Shown: positions 15,526-23,675 of the stretch, piece by piece
Position numbering within the stretch: the first letter of the stretch is position 1
How the letters are laid out: each line of letters begins with the position of its first letter
Source of the DNA: JAEZDR01 sp039811185
GTDB taxonomy: Bacteria; Bacteroidota; Bacteroidia; Chitinophagales; Chitinophagaceae
Assembly: GCA_039811185.1 (NCBI GenBank)
Contig: JBDHYF010000006.1
Location: forward strand, 62,001 to 126,000
Direction of reading: 5' to 3'
DNA length: 64,000 bases
Program-made: the position numbers and the translations under genes
Notes under the pieces: model-generated
The model's database searches: none
The model's input: only the letters and a program-made list of their open reading frames with translations
What the model was told of the DNA's origin: nothing

Positions 15526-17058
15526 TTATTCCCACTCAATTGTGGCCGGCGGCTTGCTGCTGATGTCATATACCACGCGGTTTATTCCATTTACATTATT
15601 GATGATTTCATTGCTAACGTAAGCCAGAAAATCATAAGGCAGGTGCGCCCAATCGGCCGTCATGCCATCAACAGAAGTTACCGCCCTTAGCGCAACTGTA
15701 TGTTCGTACGTCCGTTCATCGCCCATAACCCCAACCGTTTTCACCGGTAATAGAATAGCACCACTCTGCCACACACTGCTGTATAACTTGTGCTCCTTTA
15801 AGGCATTTGTAAACACCTCATCCGCCCGCTGAAGCAACTCCACACGTTCGGCCGTTACTTCACCCAAAATCCGAATTGCCAGGCCGGGCCCGGGGAAAGG
15901 ATGACGCATAATCATATCGTCCGGAATGCCCAATGCCGCGCCCACTTTTCGCACTTCATCCTTAAATAATGTTCGTAAAGGCTCAATAAGTTTTAAATGC
16001 ATTTTTTCCGGAAGGCCACCCACATTATGATGACTTTTAATAGTTACCGACGGGCCGTTCACACTTACACTTTCTATAACGTCGGGATAAATGGTTCCCT
16101 GCCCCAAAAACACGATGTTCCCAAGTATCCCGGCTTCCGCCGCAAACACATCTATAAAAAGTCCGCCTATAATTTTTCGCTTTTCTTCAGGATCCGTTTT
16201 GCCTTTTAGCGCTTCATAAAATTTTTCTTTGGCATCAACACCCTTTACGTTCAGACCAATTTTTCTGTAGGTAGATAATACATTCTCAAACTCATTCTTT
16301 CGCAACACGCCGTTGTCTACAAATATGCCGTGCAGCTTGTTACCGACTGCTTTTGCAATCAGCGTAGCGGCTACAGTGCTGTCAACACCTCCGCTAAGGG
16401 CCATAATAACTTCGTTGTCTCCAACGGTCTCTTTAATGTTTGCTACGGCCTCAGCAATAAACGAGTTTGGCGTCCAGTCCTGCGTACAGCCACAGATCTC
16501 GAGAAGGAAATTTTTTATCATTTTTTTCCCTTCGAGCGAATGGTAAACTTCAGGATGAAACTGAACGCCCACGAGCGGCTTGTTGCCCGATATTTTGCTG
16601 TATGCTGCAACGGGAATGTTGTCGGTTTTTGCAAGAATTTCAAATCCTTCCGGCAACTCCTGAATGCTATCGCTATGGCTCATCCACACCTGACTGTTGG
16701 CGCCCATCTCTTTAAAAATAGATTCATGATTTTGGATGTGGATGGTAGATCTGCCATATTCACGTTTATTGCTTTTATAAACTTTTCCGCCGTATCGTTT
16801 TGCAGTAAGCTGTGCTCCATAGCAAATACCCAATACCGGAAATTCTGCATTCAGTTCGTCAACGTTAACATCCGGCGCACCGCTGTCATTAACGCTGAAA
16901 GGCGATCCGCTTAAGATAATCCCTCGCACACTGCTGTCCGGCACAATTTCTTTTGTACACGGTATAATTTCGCAGTAAATATTTTGTTCGCGTACGGCCC
17001 GCGCAATCAATTGTGTATACTGGCTTCCGAAGTCAACAATCAGAATTTTTTCGTTCAT
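15526..17058 (-). CDS. guaA: GMP synthase (glutamine-hydrolysing)
   Basis: Converts XMP to GMP using ATP and glutamine, the last step of guanine nucleotide synthesis. The 510-residue protein has the class I amidotransferase domain with nucleophile C79 in GICYGAQ and the H168/E170 pair in VQFHPE, then the ATP pyrophosphatase domain with the P-loop S222-GGVDS-227, and a C-terminal dimerisation domain ending in ISSKPPATIEWE, the usual terminus. Length and start fit the family exactly. It lies 5 nt after plsC in a minus-strand operon ung-plsC-guaA. Confidence 0.97.
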   Translation of the reverse strand: MNEKILIVDFGSQYTQLIARAVREQNIYCEIIPCTKEIVPDSSVRGIILSGSPFSVNDSGAPDVNVDELNAEFPVLGICYGAQLTAKRYGGKVYKSNKREYGRSTIHIQNHESIFKEMGANSQVWMSHSDSIQELPEGFEILAKTDNIPVAAYSKISGNKPLVGVQFHPEVYHSLEGKKMIKNFLLEICGCTQDWTPNSFIAEAVANIKETVGDNEVIMALSGGVDSTVAATLIAKAVGNKLHGIFVDNGVLRKNEFENVLSTYRKIGLNVKGVDAKEKFYEALKGKTDPEEKRKIIGGLFIDVFAAEAGILGNIVFLGQGTIYPDVIESVSVNGPSVTIKSHHNVGGLPEKMHLKLIEPLRTLFKDEVRKVGAALGIPDDMIMRHPFPGPGLAIRILGEVTAERVELLQRADEVFTNALKEHKLYSSVWQSGAILLPVKTVGVMGDERTYEHTVALRAVTSVDGMTADWAHLPYDFLAYVSNEIINNVNGINRVVYDISSKPPATIEWE

Positions 17059-17063
17059 ATAAA

Positions 17064-17804
17064 CTAAGCTTTGTAGTTAGCTACGTAATAATGCTCCATT
17101 ATTTCGTACACTTTATTTTTGAGTGAAGTGGAGGTATGTCCTTCAATGCTCACCGGCTCGAGAAAATGAATCTCGATACGATGCGGCAGCAGCCAGAACT
17201 TTTTGTTTGCGGGCAGCACTTTTTCTGTGTAAAATATTACTGCCGGAATAATGTTGTGGCCGGTGGTGAGTGCCAGCTTAAAAGCACCGTCGTAGAAACT
17301 TTTAAGCGGCTTCTTTGTTTTATTACGTGTGCCTTCCGGATAAATTACCATGTGTATTTTTTTTGCCAGTGTAGCCTTCATGGCATCAAAACTTTTTCTG
17401 CGACTTGCATCGCTGTCGCGGTCTACCAACACACTGCCGCGGGCATACACCCAGCCAAACACCGGCACTTTCGCCAGCGACCGCTTAGCAATCGTTTTGT
17501 TGGGACCGGGAATAAACGGCGTAGATAACGGTACATCAATCATAGACCGGTGGTTACAGGTAACTACATACACCTCGTCTTTTTTAAAATGATGTCTCCC
17601 CTTTACCGTAACTGGACATCCGAAAAGTAGCATCCACGTTTGCATCCATCCCCTTGTAATTTTCCTAAAAACTGCAGTGCCTGTTCTTTCGTTCAACAAA
17701 TAAGTGAACAGTACCGGCCAAACCATCACCACCAAACTTGCCGCAAAAAGCAAAATCGCATAAAGCGCCAAAACCCTTGCAAACACTGCTTTTAATACCT
17801 TCAT
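17064..17804 (-). CDS. plsC: 1-acylglycerol-3-phosphate O-acyltransferase (PlsC-like)
   Basis: A 246-residue membrane-bound acyltransferase that makes phosphatidic acid. An N-terminal hydrophobic segment (residues 8-35) precedes the catalytic HX4D motif in NHRSMID, then motif II-like PGPNKTIAKRSL and the substrate-binding YPEGTRNKTKK motif III. Several paralogues of this family acylate other lipids, so the exact acceptor is inferred. Situated between ung and guaA with short spacers (9 and 5 nt), it is probably co-transcribed. Confidence 0.88.
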   Translation of the reverse strand: MKVLKAVFARVLALYAILLFAASLVVMVWPVLFTYLLNERTGTAVFRKITRGWMQTWMLLFGCPVTVKGRHHFKKDEVYVVTCNHRSMIDVPLSTPFIPGPNKTIAKRSLAKVPVFGWVYARGSVLVDRDSDASRRKSFDAMKATLAKKIHMVIYPEGTRNKTKKPLKSFYDGAFKLALTTGHNIIPAVIFYTEKVLPANKKFWLLPHRIEIHFLEPVSIEGHTSTSLKNKVYEIMEHYYVANYKA

Positions 17805-17813
17805 AGTTAATAA

Positions 17814-18488
17814 TTATAGTTGCCAGTCGATGGGAGTAATTTTTTGCGATACTAAAATTTCGTTCGCTTTGCTGAAATGCCTGCATCCTAAAAATCCTTT
17901 CGATGCACTTAAAGGCGACGGATGCGCGGCTGATAAAACAAAATGTTTTGTTTTATCAATGAGTGCGTCTTTCTGCCTGGCGTAATTTCCCCACAACAAA
18001 AAAACAATTCCCGTCCTCGACTCAGACAGCCGTTCAATTACAGCATCGGTAAAACGGGTCCATCCTATTCCGGAATGGCTGCCCGCTTCGTTTTCTCTTA
18101 CCGTTAGCGACGCGTTTAACAGCAGTACGCCCTGCTGAGCCCAGCTCGACAAGTCTCCGGTTTTAGGAATGTTCATCCCAACATCCGTTTTCAATTCTTT
18201 AAAAATATTTTTGAGCGATGGGGGAGGATATACCGTTGCGGGAACAGAAAAGCTTAACCCATGCGCCTGCCCTTTTCCATGATAAGGATCTTGCCCGAGT
18301 ATAACTACTTTCACTGCCGATGGCGGTGTAAGTTCAAAAGCTTTGAAGATGTCTGACCCTCTTGGATAAACGGTTTTGCCTGCTTCAATTTCTGTTTTTA
18401 TATGCGTAACAAGTTGCTGAAAGTAGTCTTTATGAAACTCCTCTTTTAGCAGCGCCTTCCATTCCGGTTGAATTTTTACATCTGTCAT
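17814..18488 (-). CDS. ung: Uracil-DNA glycosylase, family 1
   Basis: Removes uracil from DNA to start base excision repair. The 224-residue protein carries the water-activating motif GQDPYHGKGQAHGLSFSV, the LLLNASLTVRE segment, and the DNA-intercalation loop HPSPLSASKGF with the following RHFSKAN, all diagnostic of family 1 UNG. Length is normal. A -7-like TAATTTCG (one mismatch) at 18500-18507 lies 11 nt upstream of the ATG, so the operon ung-plsC-guaA probably starts here. Confidence 0.97.
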   Translation of the reverse strand: MTDVKIQPEWKALLKEEFHKDYFQQLVTHIKTEIEAGKTVYPRGSDIFKAFELTPPSAVKVVILGQDPYHGKGQAHGLSFSVPATVYPPPSLKNIFKELKTDVGMNIPKTGDLSSWAQQGVLLLNASLTVRENEAGSHSGIGWTRFTDAVIERLSESRTGIVFLLWGNYARQKDALIDKTKHFVLSAAHPSPLSASKGFLGCRHFSKANEILVSQKITPIDWQL

Positions 18489-18534
18489 AAAAATCTCCGC
18501 GAAATTAAGGTATTGAAAGTAGATCCGCTTTCTG

Positions 18535-19263
18535 CTACATACGGCTGTAGGTGGTTAGGTTGTTCTCGTGCGCAGTGTGCTGCTCAAAGTGTTTTGCAAA
18601 ATGATTGATATCGTTTCTGACGATTTTTTCAAATACAGGATTCAGCAGCCGCGCAATATTGTTTCCGAGTTTTCCTGCCGGTGGCCGGTACTCGATAACC
18701 ACATGGAGTAATGTTCCATTAGTGCGCGTTTCGGAAAAGGACACGAAGCCTGAGTTCTCCACTACCGCACCCGCAACAGACTTCCACCCGAGTAACTGAT
18801 ATGGAACATCGGCTACCACCTCCGCCTCCCACTGTATAGTGCCGAAGTGGCCGGGCACATACGCCTCCCAAACAGACTGAATGGCGTTCACTTCCTGAAC
18901 CCTTTTTAAATGTTTCATGAAGGCAGCTAAATTGCCGAGCCGCCGCCAGTATTCGTACACTTCTTTCAACCGTTGACGCACAATGAGTGTTTCTTCAATC
19001 CGAACCAGGTTATTGCGCGATGCTGCATTATGCTTTGGAGGTTTCAGTACACAGTTACCGGAAATTCCGCGGTAGAAAAGGTATGCCGACGCTCCCAGTG
19101 TTAATGCGCCTGAAATGGGATTCTTTTTGAGTTTTGAAGCTCCTTTATAAGCCATAAAACCGCCGACGACGAGCGATATTACCCGCTCAACCGACCCCAC
19201 GTTCACCGAATTTAGCTGGTTGATGTCGGGCGCCGGAAAACTTGGGAAACTATTTTTCATCAT
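18535..19263 (-). CDS. SRPBCC-family membrane protein, tandem paralogue 2
   Basis: A 242-residue protein with two parts. Residues 15-75 hold an inner-membrane DUF2892-like hairpin (ERVISLVVGGFMAYKGAS ... GALTLGASAYLFYRGISGNC) and end in the Gly-Asn-Cys motif. Residues 90-225 form a START/polyketide-cyclase-like SRPBCC domain (EETLIVRQRLKEVYEYWRRL, VVIEYRPPAGKLG). The gene just upstream encodes a clear paralogue. Ligand unknown; related proteins are called cyclase/dehydrase. A hairpin terminator at 19296-19315 separates it from the upstream gene and a weak -7 element TAAATTTC lies at 19276-19283. Confidence 0.8.
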   Translation of the reverse strand: MMKNSFPSFPAPDINQLNSVNVGSVERVISLVVGGFMAYKGASKLKKNPISGALTLGASAYLFYRGISGNCVLKPPKHNAASRNNLVRIEETLIVRQRLKEVYEYWRRLGNLAAFMKHLKRVQEVNAIQSVWEAYVPGHFGTIQWEAEVVADVPYQLLGWKSVAGAVVENSGFVSFSETRTNGTLLHVVIEYRPPAGKLGNNIARLLNPVFEKIVRNDINHFAKHFEQHTAHENNLTTYSRM

Positions 19264-19290
19264 GATTATAGTATCGAAATTTATTCAACT

Positions 19291-19315
19291 AAAAAATCCG
19301 GCGTTTCTGCCGGAT
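19291..19315 (-). terminator. Rho-independent terminator after SRPBCC paralogue 1
   Basis: Stem ATCCGGC (19296-19302) with GCCGGAT (19309-19315), loop of 6 nt; on the minus strand the stem is followed by a run of six T. It lies directly after the stop of the gene at 19321-20079. Confidence 0.85.
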
Positions 19316-19320
19316 AAAAT

Positions 19321-20079
19321 TTACATAGAAATGTTTTCGTTCCGCATCTTTTCGTTTGGAGAACTGGTTTCAATATAATTTTTGAAGTTCATCACGTCAT
19401 TCCGTATCATGCTTTCAACAGAGGCGTTGGCCCATTTGGCAATGGTTTCGCCAATTTTTCCGGCAGGTGGGCGGTACGACAACACAACGTGTAAATGCGT
19501 TTTATCACCATTGTCGGTAAACTGCACAACGCCAGCGGTATCTACGGTAGAACCCTCGATAGAGCACCACGAAATCATCTTTTCAGGATGTTCCTCTACG
19601 ATTTCTGCGTTCCATTTTACACTGCCGATATAGCCGGGCAGGATAGCCACCCAATGCGACCGTTTGTTGTCGATTTCTATTACTTCTCTTAAATGCGACA
19701 TAAACCGCGGTAAATTTTCGAGCCTTCGCCAAAAGTCATAAACCTCTTTCACCGGCCGGTTTACTGTAAGGTGCGTGGCAATACGCAACGGAGCAATTTG
19801 CTCAACTTCCATATCCTTATTTATCATGCTGTACATCGGGCAGTTTCCAGTGGAGCCGCGATACAGCAATAAGCCGCCTGCGGCCAGTTTCATGATACTG
19901 GAAAGTGGACTGTGAAACAGATTTGAAAGCCCGCTGTAAAAAATAAGGCTGCCGGCTGTTAAGGAAACCATGCGTTCGGTGTAGGGAACATTCACTTTTA
20001 CACTGCCGGAGGCAGGCAGATGCGGCAAATGAATACTGGACGCATGCTCAGGAGTGATTTGTTGATAAACGGGATTCAT
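19321..20079 (-). CDS. SRPBCC-family membrane protein, tandem paralogue 1
   Basis: A 252-residue protein with the same two-part plan as its downstream neighbour: a membrane hairpin at about residues 35-80 (YTERMVSLTAGSLIFYSGLS ... LAAGGLLLYRGSTGNC) and an SRPBCC/START domain (HLTVNRPVKEVYDFWRRLENL, HVVLSYRPPAGKIGETIAKW). The aligned motifs RRLxNLxxFMxHL and YRPPAGK are shared, so the pair arose by tandem duplication. The ligand is not known. It has its own terminator, so the two genes may be transcribed separately. Confidence 0.8.
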   Translation of the reverse strand: MNPVYQQITPEHASSIHLPHLPASGSVKVNVPYTERMVSLTAGSLIFYSGLSNLFHSPLSSIMKLAAGGLLLYRGSTGNCPMYSMINKDMEVEQIAPLRIATHLTVNRPVKEVYDFWRRLENLPRFMSHLREVIEIDNKRSHWVAILPGYIGSVKWNAEIVEEHPEKMISWCSIEGSTVDTAGVVQFTDNGDKTHLHVVLSYRPPAGKIGETIAKWANASVESMIRNDVMNFKNYIETSSPNEKMRNENISM

Positions 20080-20132
20080 AATTTAGTCTTTTGCGTTTTC
20101 TATGCAAAAGTTTATCCAAACTTCACCAGCCG

Positions 20133-20546
20133 TTAGTCGGCAGGTGCACTATCTCTGTCTCCGGACAGAAACTGATCAATATCCCGACGCTGCTGTTTTG
20201 TAGGACGCCCGATTTTGCTGAGGCGTTTACCGGTGTGGAAGGAAGACGGTCGAAATTTCTCAGAGTCCTTATCCTCTTCGGGTGTTACATCTTCATAATA
20301 TTGTATAGCTTCCGAATACTGTACGCGGTTAAATAATAATTGCTTCACTTTTATCACCCATTTTCTTGCTTCCGTTTTAATCTCATATTCATCGCCGGGC
20401 AGCACAATCTTAGAGGCTTTAACCGCCGTATCATTTAGTTTTACCTTCCCTTTAGCGCAGGCTTCCGCAGCAAGTGAGCGTGTTTTAAATACGCGGATCG
20501 ACCACAGGTATTTATCAATTCTTAGTTTTTCTTTCTCGTCGGCCAT
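20133..20546 (-). CDS. S4-domain RNA-binding protein (Hsp15/HslR-like)
   Basis: A 137-residue protein with an N-terminal S4 RNA-binding fold (residues 7-70: LRIDKYLWSIRVFKTRSLAAEACAKG, then KASKIVLPGDEYEI) and a charged C-terminal tail with RPTKQQRRDIDQFL. It matches the Hsp15/HslR family, which in other bacteria binds stalled 50S subunits carrying peptidyl-tRNA. The start at 20546 is only 4 nt from a perfect -7 element, so the message is probably leaderless. It is divergent from the TrmH-type gene. Confidence 0.88.
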   Translation of the reverse strand: MADEKEKLRIDKYLWSIRVFKTRSLAAEACAKGKVKLNDTAVKASKIVLPGDEYEIKTEARKWVIKVKQLLFNRVQYSEAIQYYEDVTPEEDKDSEKFRPSSFHTGKRLSKIGRPTKQQRRDIDQFLSGDRDSAPAD

Positions 20547-20550
20547 AGGC

Positions 20551-20558
20551 CAAATATA
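20551..20558 (-). promoter_or_regulatory. -7 promoter element of the S4-domain gene (leaderless start)
   Basis: Minus strand TATATTTG, an exact TAnnTTTG match, ends 4 nt before the ATG at 20546. The expected transcription start falls on or next to the start codon. Confidence 0.6.
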
Positions 20559-20600
20559 ATTTCAATTTTTAAGCCGCTTACAGCGGATTAATTTTACCGG

Positions 20601-21191
20601 ATGACGAATGAGCGAGCCGATAAGCTACTGTATGCACTTGAAAGGCGGCAACCGGATTTAACGGTGGTGTTGGCCGATATTGAAGACCCCCGAAACATTG
20701 CAGCAGTGATGCGTACCTGCGATGCGGTTGGGGTGCAGGATATATACCTGCTGACTACAAAAGAAAAGCGGGTAAGAAACTGGAAATTCAGAAGCGCCAG
20801 AAGCGCAGAAAAATGGATTCACTTACATGAGTTTTCGAATATGGAAGAATGTTTTGAGGTGGTTGGTAAAACATTCTCAAACATCGTTGCTGCAACGCTT
20901 TCCGATGAATCCAAAGGACTGTATGAAACGTCTTTTATTGAGCCGACAGCTATCGTTTTTGGAAACGAGCGACATGGACTACACAACAACATTCTAAAAT
21001 TTTGTACCGCATCCGTAGTGATTCCTCAGGTGGGGATGGTAAAAAGTTTAAATATTTCGGTGGCATGTGCGGTGTGTTTATATGAGGCTTTCCGGCAAAA
21101 GCAGCAGGCGGGCCACTATTCAGAGGCGCGGCTATCCGCCGAAAAGCAACAACTTTTAAAGAAAGAGTGGAAGATAGATTTCGGCATTTAA
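20601..21191 (+). CDS. TrmH-type RNA 2'-O-methyltransferase (SpoU family)
   Basis: A 196-residue SPOUT methyltransferase. Motif 1 is LADIEDPRNIAAVMRTCDAVG (residues 24-44), motif 2 IVFGNERHGL, and motif 3 IPQVGMVKSLNISVACAVCL, forming the trefoil knot that binds SAM. The size and the C-terminal extension (KQQLLKKEWKID) fit TrmH, which makes Gm18 in tRNA; the precise target is inferred. It reads away from the S4 gene and is followed closely by glgX. Confidence 0.88.
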   Translation: MTNERADKLLYALERRQPDLTVVLADIEDPRNIAAVMRTCDAVGVQDIYLLTTKEKRVRNWKFRSARSAEKWIHLHEFSNMEECFEVVGKTFSNIVAATLSDESKGLYETSFIEPTAIVFGNERHGLHNNILKFCTASVVIPQVGMVKSLNISVACAVCLYEAFRQKQQAGHYSEARLSAEKQQLLKKEWKIDFGI

Positions 21192-21222
21192 ATTGTTTTT
21201 TTCTGCGCAGCTAAATTCTTTT

Positions 21223-23331
21223 ATGCAGATAAAACTTTTACCCGGCAACCCTTATCCGCTCGGAGCAACCTACAACGGCAGCGGCGTTAATTTCGCGCTC
21301 TTCTCTGCAAATGCAACAGCAGTGGAACTTTGCATTTTTGATGACAACGATGCTCTGCTATTTCAAACAAATCTCACCGAAAACACGCATCACGTATGGC
21401 ACTGTTATATTCCGGAACTCAAACCCGGCGCACGATATGGATACAGAGTTCACGGGCCTTATGAGCCCGAAAATGGCCATCGTTTCAATCATCATAAGTT
21501 GCTGATCGACCCTTATGCCAAGGCACTTGCCGGAACTGTAGAATGGCACAACTCGCTTTTTGCGTACAATCTCGGTGATGAGAACAGTTTTAATGAAGAA
21601 GACAGTGCGCCTTTTATACCCAAGGGCGTAGTAGTAGATGACGATTATGATTGGGAGGATGATCGCTTTCCGCACATTCCCTACCATAAGACCATCATCT
21701 ACGAAACGCATGTGAAAGGCTTTACGTTCCTCAACGAAAAAATCCCCGAAAAGATAAGAGGAACTTATGCTGCAATAGGGCATCCATCATCAATTGAATA
21801 TTTTAAGTCGCTGGGCATTACGGCTGTTGAGCTGATGCCGGTTCATCACTTTGTTACAGATAATTATCTGCGTGAGAAAGGCCTTACCAATTATTGGGGG
21901 TACAACTCAATCGGTTTTTTTGCACCCGATGTGCGCTATAGCGGAAGCGGAGTAGGGGGCGATCAGGTGAAGGAGTTTAAAGACATGGTGAAAGCGCTTC
22001 ATAAAGCTGGCATTGAAGTAATACTCGACGTTGTGTATAACCACACCGCAGAAGGAAATCATCTTGGCCCCACCTTCTCTTTTAAAGGAATCGACAACGC
22101 TGCTTATTACAGGCTTACCGACGACAAGCGATACTATATGGATTACACCGGCACGGGAAACACATTAAATGCGATGTTGCCGAGTGTGCTGAAGTTGATT
22201 ATGGACAGCCTTAGGTATTGGCGGGAAGAAATGCACGTAGATGGCTTTCGGTTCGATCTTGCATCGGCACTTGCCCGCGAACTGCATGAGGTGGACCGGC
22301 TCGGGTCTTTTTTCGACATCATTCATCAAGATCCCATTATATCGCAGGCCAAGCTTATCGCAGAACCCTGGGATGTTGGAGAGGGCGGATATCAGGTGGG
22401 CGCCTTTCCGGCCGAATGGGCTGAATGGAACGGAAAATATCGCGATTGCATGCGCGATTTCTGGAGGGGAGAAGACAGTATGCTCGGCGAATTTGCTTTC
22501 CGGTTTACAGGAAGCCCTGACTTATATGCGAACGATAACCGGAGGCCTACGGCGAGCATCAATTTCATAACAGCGCACGATGGTTTTACGTTAAAGGATC
22601 TGGTATCCTACAACGAAAAACATAACGACGCAAATGGTGAAAATAATAACGACGGCGAATCCAATAATCGCTCCTGGAATTGTGGGGAAGAAGGTCCCTC
22701 CGAAAACGAAGGTGTCCTCAAATTAAGAGCAAAACAGCAACGAAATTTTCTCGTTACCTTGTTACTGTCGCAGGGAGTTCCAATGATTGTTGCAGGCGAT
22801 GAAGCCGGCCGTACACAACAAGGGAATAACAACGCCTATTGTCAGGACAACGAAATTTCCTGGCTTAACTGGAAGGAAATGGATAGCAGCTTGCTGGACT
22901 TTACGAAAAAGTTGATCAGTTTACGGAAACAACATCCGCTGTTTTGCCGGCGCGGATGGTTTAAGGGGCAGCAAATTCGTAAAGGAACAGTAGATATTGC
23001 CTGGTTTCAGCCCGACGGTGTGGAAATGAATGAAGAAGACTGGAACAACGCTTTTGCAAAGTCGCTGGGCGTGTACTTGAATGGACATGGTATCCACACA
23101 CCCGAAGCTGATGGCGAGATAAAAAAAGACCACCATTTTTATGTAGTTTTTAATGCGCATTACGAGGCACAGAACTTTGTGCTGCCGTCTTCAAATTATA
23201 GCCCCGAATGGAAACTGCTCTTTAATACGGAGGCCGGCTTCTTTTCCGATGAGAAACGCTTTTCGCCCGGCAAAGAGATTTGGGTTCCCGAAAGATCGGT
23301 TTCCTTGCTCATGTCGCCGGAAATCGCCTGA
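21223..23331 (+). CDS. glgX: Glycogen debranching enzyme GlgX
   Basis: A 702-residue GH13 enzyme that cleaves alpha-1,6 branches of phosphorylase-trimmed glycogen. An N-terminal CBM48-like domain (PLGATYNGSGVNFALFSANA) precedes the TIM barrel, with nucleophile D345 in GFRFDLAS, acid/base E381 in AEPWDVG and transition-state residue D453 in TAHDGF. Length fits GlgX. I start at ATG 21223 (MQIKLLPGNPYPLG) since an in-frame TTG at 21193 is a weaker option. It follows the TrmH-type gene by about 30 nt; no other glycogen gene is in the window. Confidence 0.95.
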   Translation: MQIKLLPGNPYPLGATYNGSGVNFALFSANATAVELCIFDDNDALLFQTNLTENTHHVWHCYIPELKPGARYGYRVHGPYEPENGHRFNHHKLLIDPYAKALAGTVEWHNSLFAYNLGDENSFNEEDSAPFIPKGVVVDDDYDWEDDRFPHIPYHKTIIYETHVKGFTFLNEKIPEKIRGTYAAIGHPSSIEYFKSLGITAVELMPVHHFVTDNYLREKGLTNYWGYNSIGFFAPDVRYSGSGVGGDQVKEFKDMVKALHKAGIEVILDVVYNHTAEGNHLGPTFSFKGIDNAAYYRLTDDKRYYMDYTGTGNTLNAMLPSVLKLIMDSLRYWREEMHVDGFRFDLASALARELHEVDRLGSFFDIIHQDPIISQAKLIAEPWDVGEGGYQVGAFPAEWAEWNGKYRDCMRDFWRGEDSMLGEFAFRFTGSPDLYANDNRRPTASINFITAHDGFTLKDLVSYNEKHNDANGENNNDGESNNRSWNCGEEGPSENEGVLKLRAKQQRNFLVTLLLSQGVPMIVAGDEAGRTQQGNNNAYCQDNEISWLNWKEMDSSLLDFTKKLISLRKQHPLFCRRGWFKGQQIRKGTVDIAWFQPDGVEMNEEDWNNAFAKSLGVYLNGHGIHTPEADGEIKKDHHFYVVFNAHYEAQNFVLPSSNYSPEWKLLFNTEAGFFSDEKRFSPGKEIWVPERSVSLLMSPEIA

Positions 23332-23409
23332 ATGTGCACAATGAAAAAGATTGTTTACAATTTTTCCACATCGGCCGTATTAAACAAATAATTAAGCAAG
23401 TTTGAAGAG

Positions 23410-23583
23410 TGAATATCCGCGGCACGAATCCGTTTTGGCCGGGCTGCGATTGTTAACGGAAGACAAGCGAAATGATACCTGAAGGCCATTAATGGAGGTG
23501 CAGCCGAATCAGGTGTTTACCATAAAGACTTTCTGAAAAACCAAAACCAATTCCTACAAGCGATCGGTGAGATCGCTTTTTTT
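23410..23583 (+). ncRNA. Candidate structured non-coding RNA of about 170 nt
   Basis: Downstream of a -7-like CAAGTTTG (one mismatch to TAnnTTTG), this stretch has no ORF and ends in a terminator. Two interlocking pairings can be drawn: ACCTGA (23477-23482) with TCAGGT (23509-23514), extendable to 9 pairs by G-U, and GGCTGC (23442-23447) with GCAGCC (23500-23505), which lies in the loop of the first, giving a pseudoknot. It matches no riboswitch, 6S, tmRNA, SRP or RNase P signature that I know. Identity is unknown; it could instead be a long glgX 3' UTR. Confidence 0.35.
23559..23583 (+). terminator. Rho-independent terminator
   Basis: Stem AGCGATC (23559-23565) with GATCGCT (23571-23577), 5-nt loop, followed by a run of seven T. 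It ends transcription of glgX or of the candidate RNA before the cytochrome gene. Confidence 0.85.
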
Positions 23584-23675
23584 ACCGGCTACCGATTAAC
23601 AAAAAATAATTGCCGTTCGCCACACTAATGCTGAAAATTTTTCTGCGGCTGCAACATTTGCAAAAAAATTAATCT

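Larger units (their letters stand above)
23332..23675. other. Intergenic stretch with candidate RNA and terminator
   Basis: This 344-bp gap has no credible ORF. It holds a -7-like CAAGTTTG at 23397-23404, a structured stretch to about 23558, a strong terminator at 23559-23583, and then an AT-rich promoter-like region in front of the cytochrome gene. The terminator is too far (over 220 nt) from the glgX stop to be a routine glgX terminator, so a separate transcript is possible. Confidence 0.5.

Noticed and set aside
23410..23583. Considered as 6S RNA, tmRNA, RNase P or a c-di-GMP or TPP riboswitch
   Set aside because: No long 5'-3' closing stem for 6S, none of the RNase P conserved blocks, and none of the conserved riboswitch core words are present.
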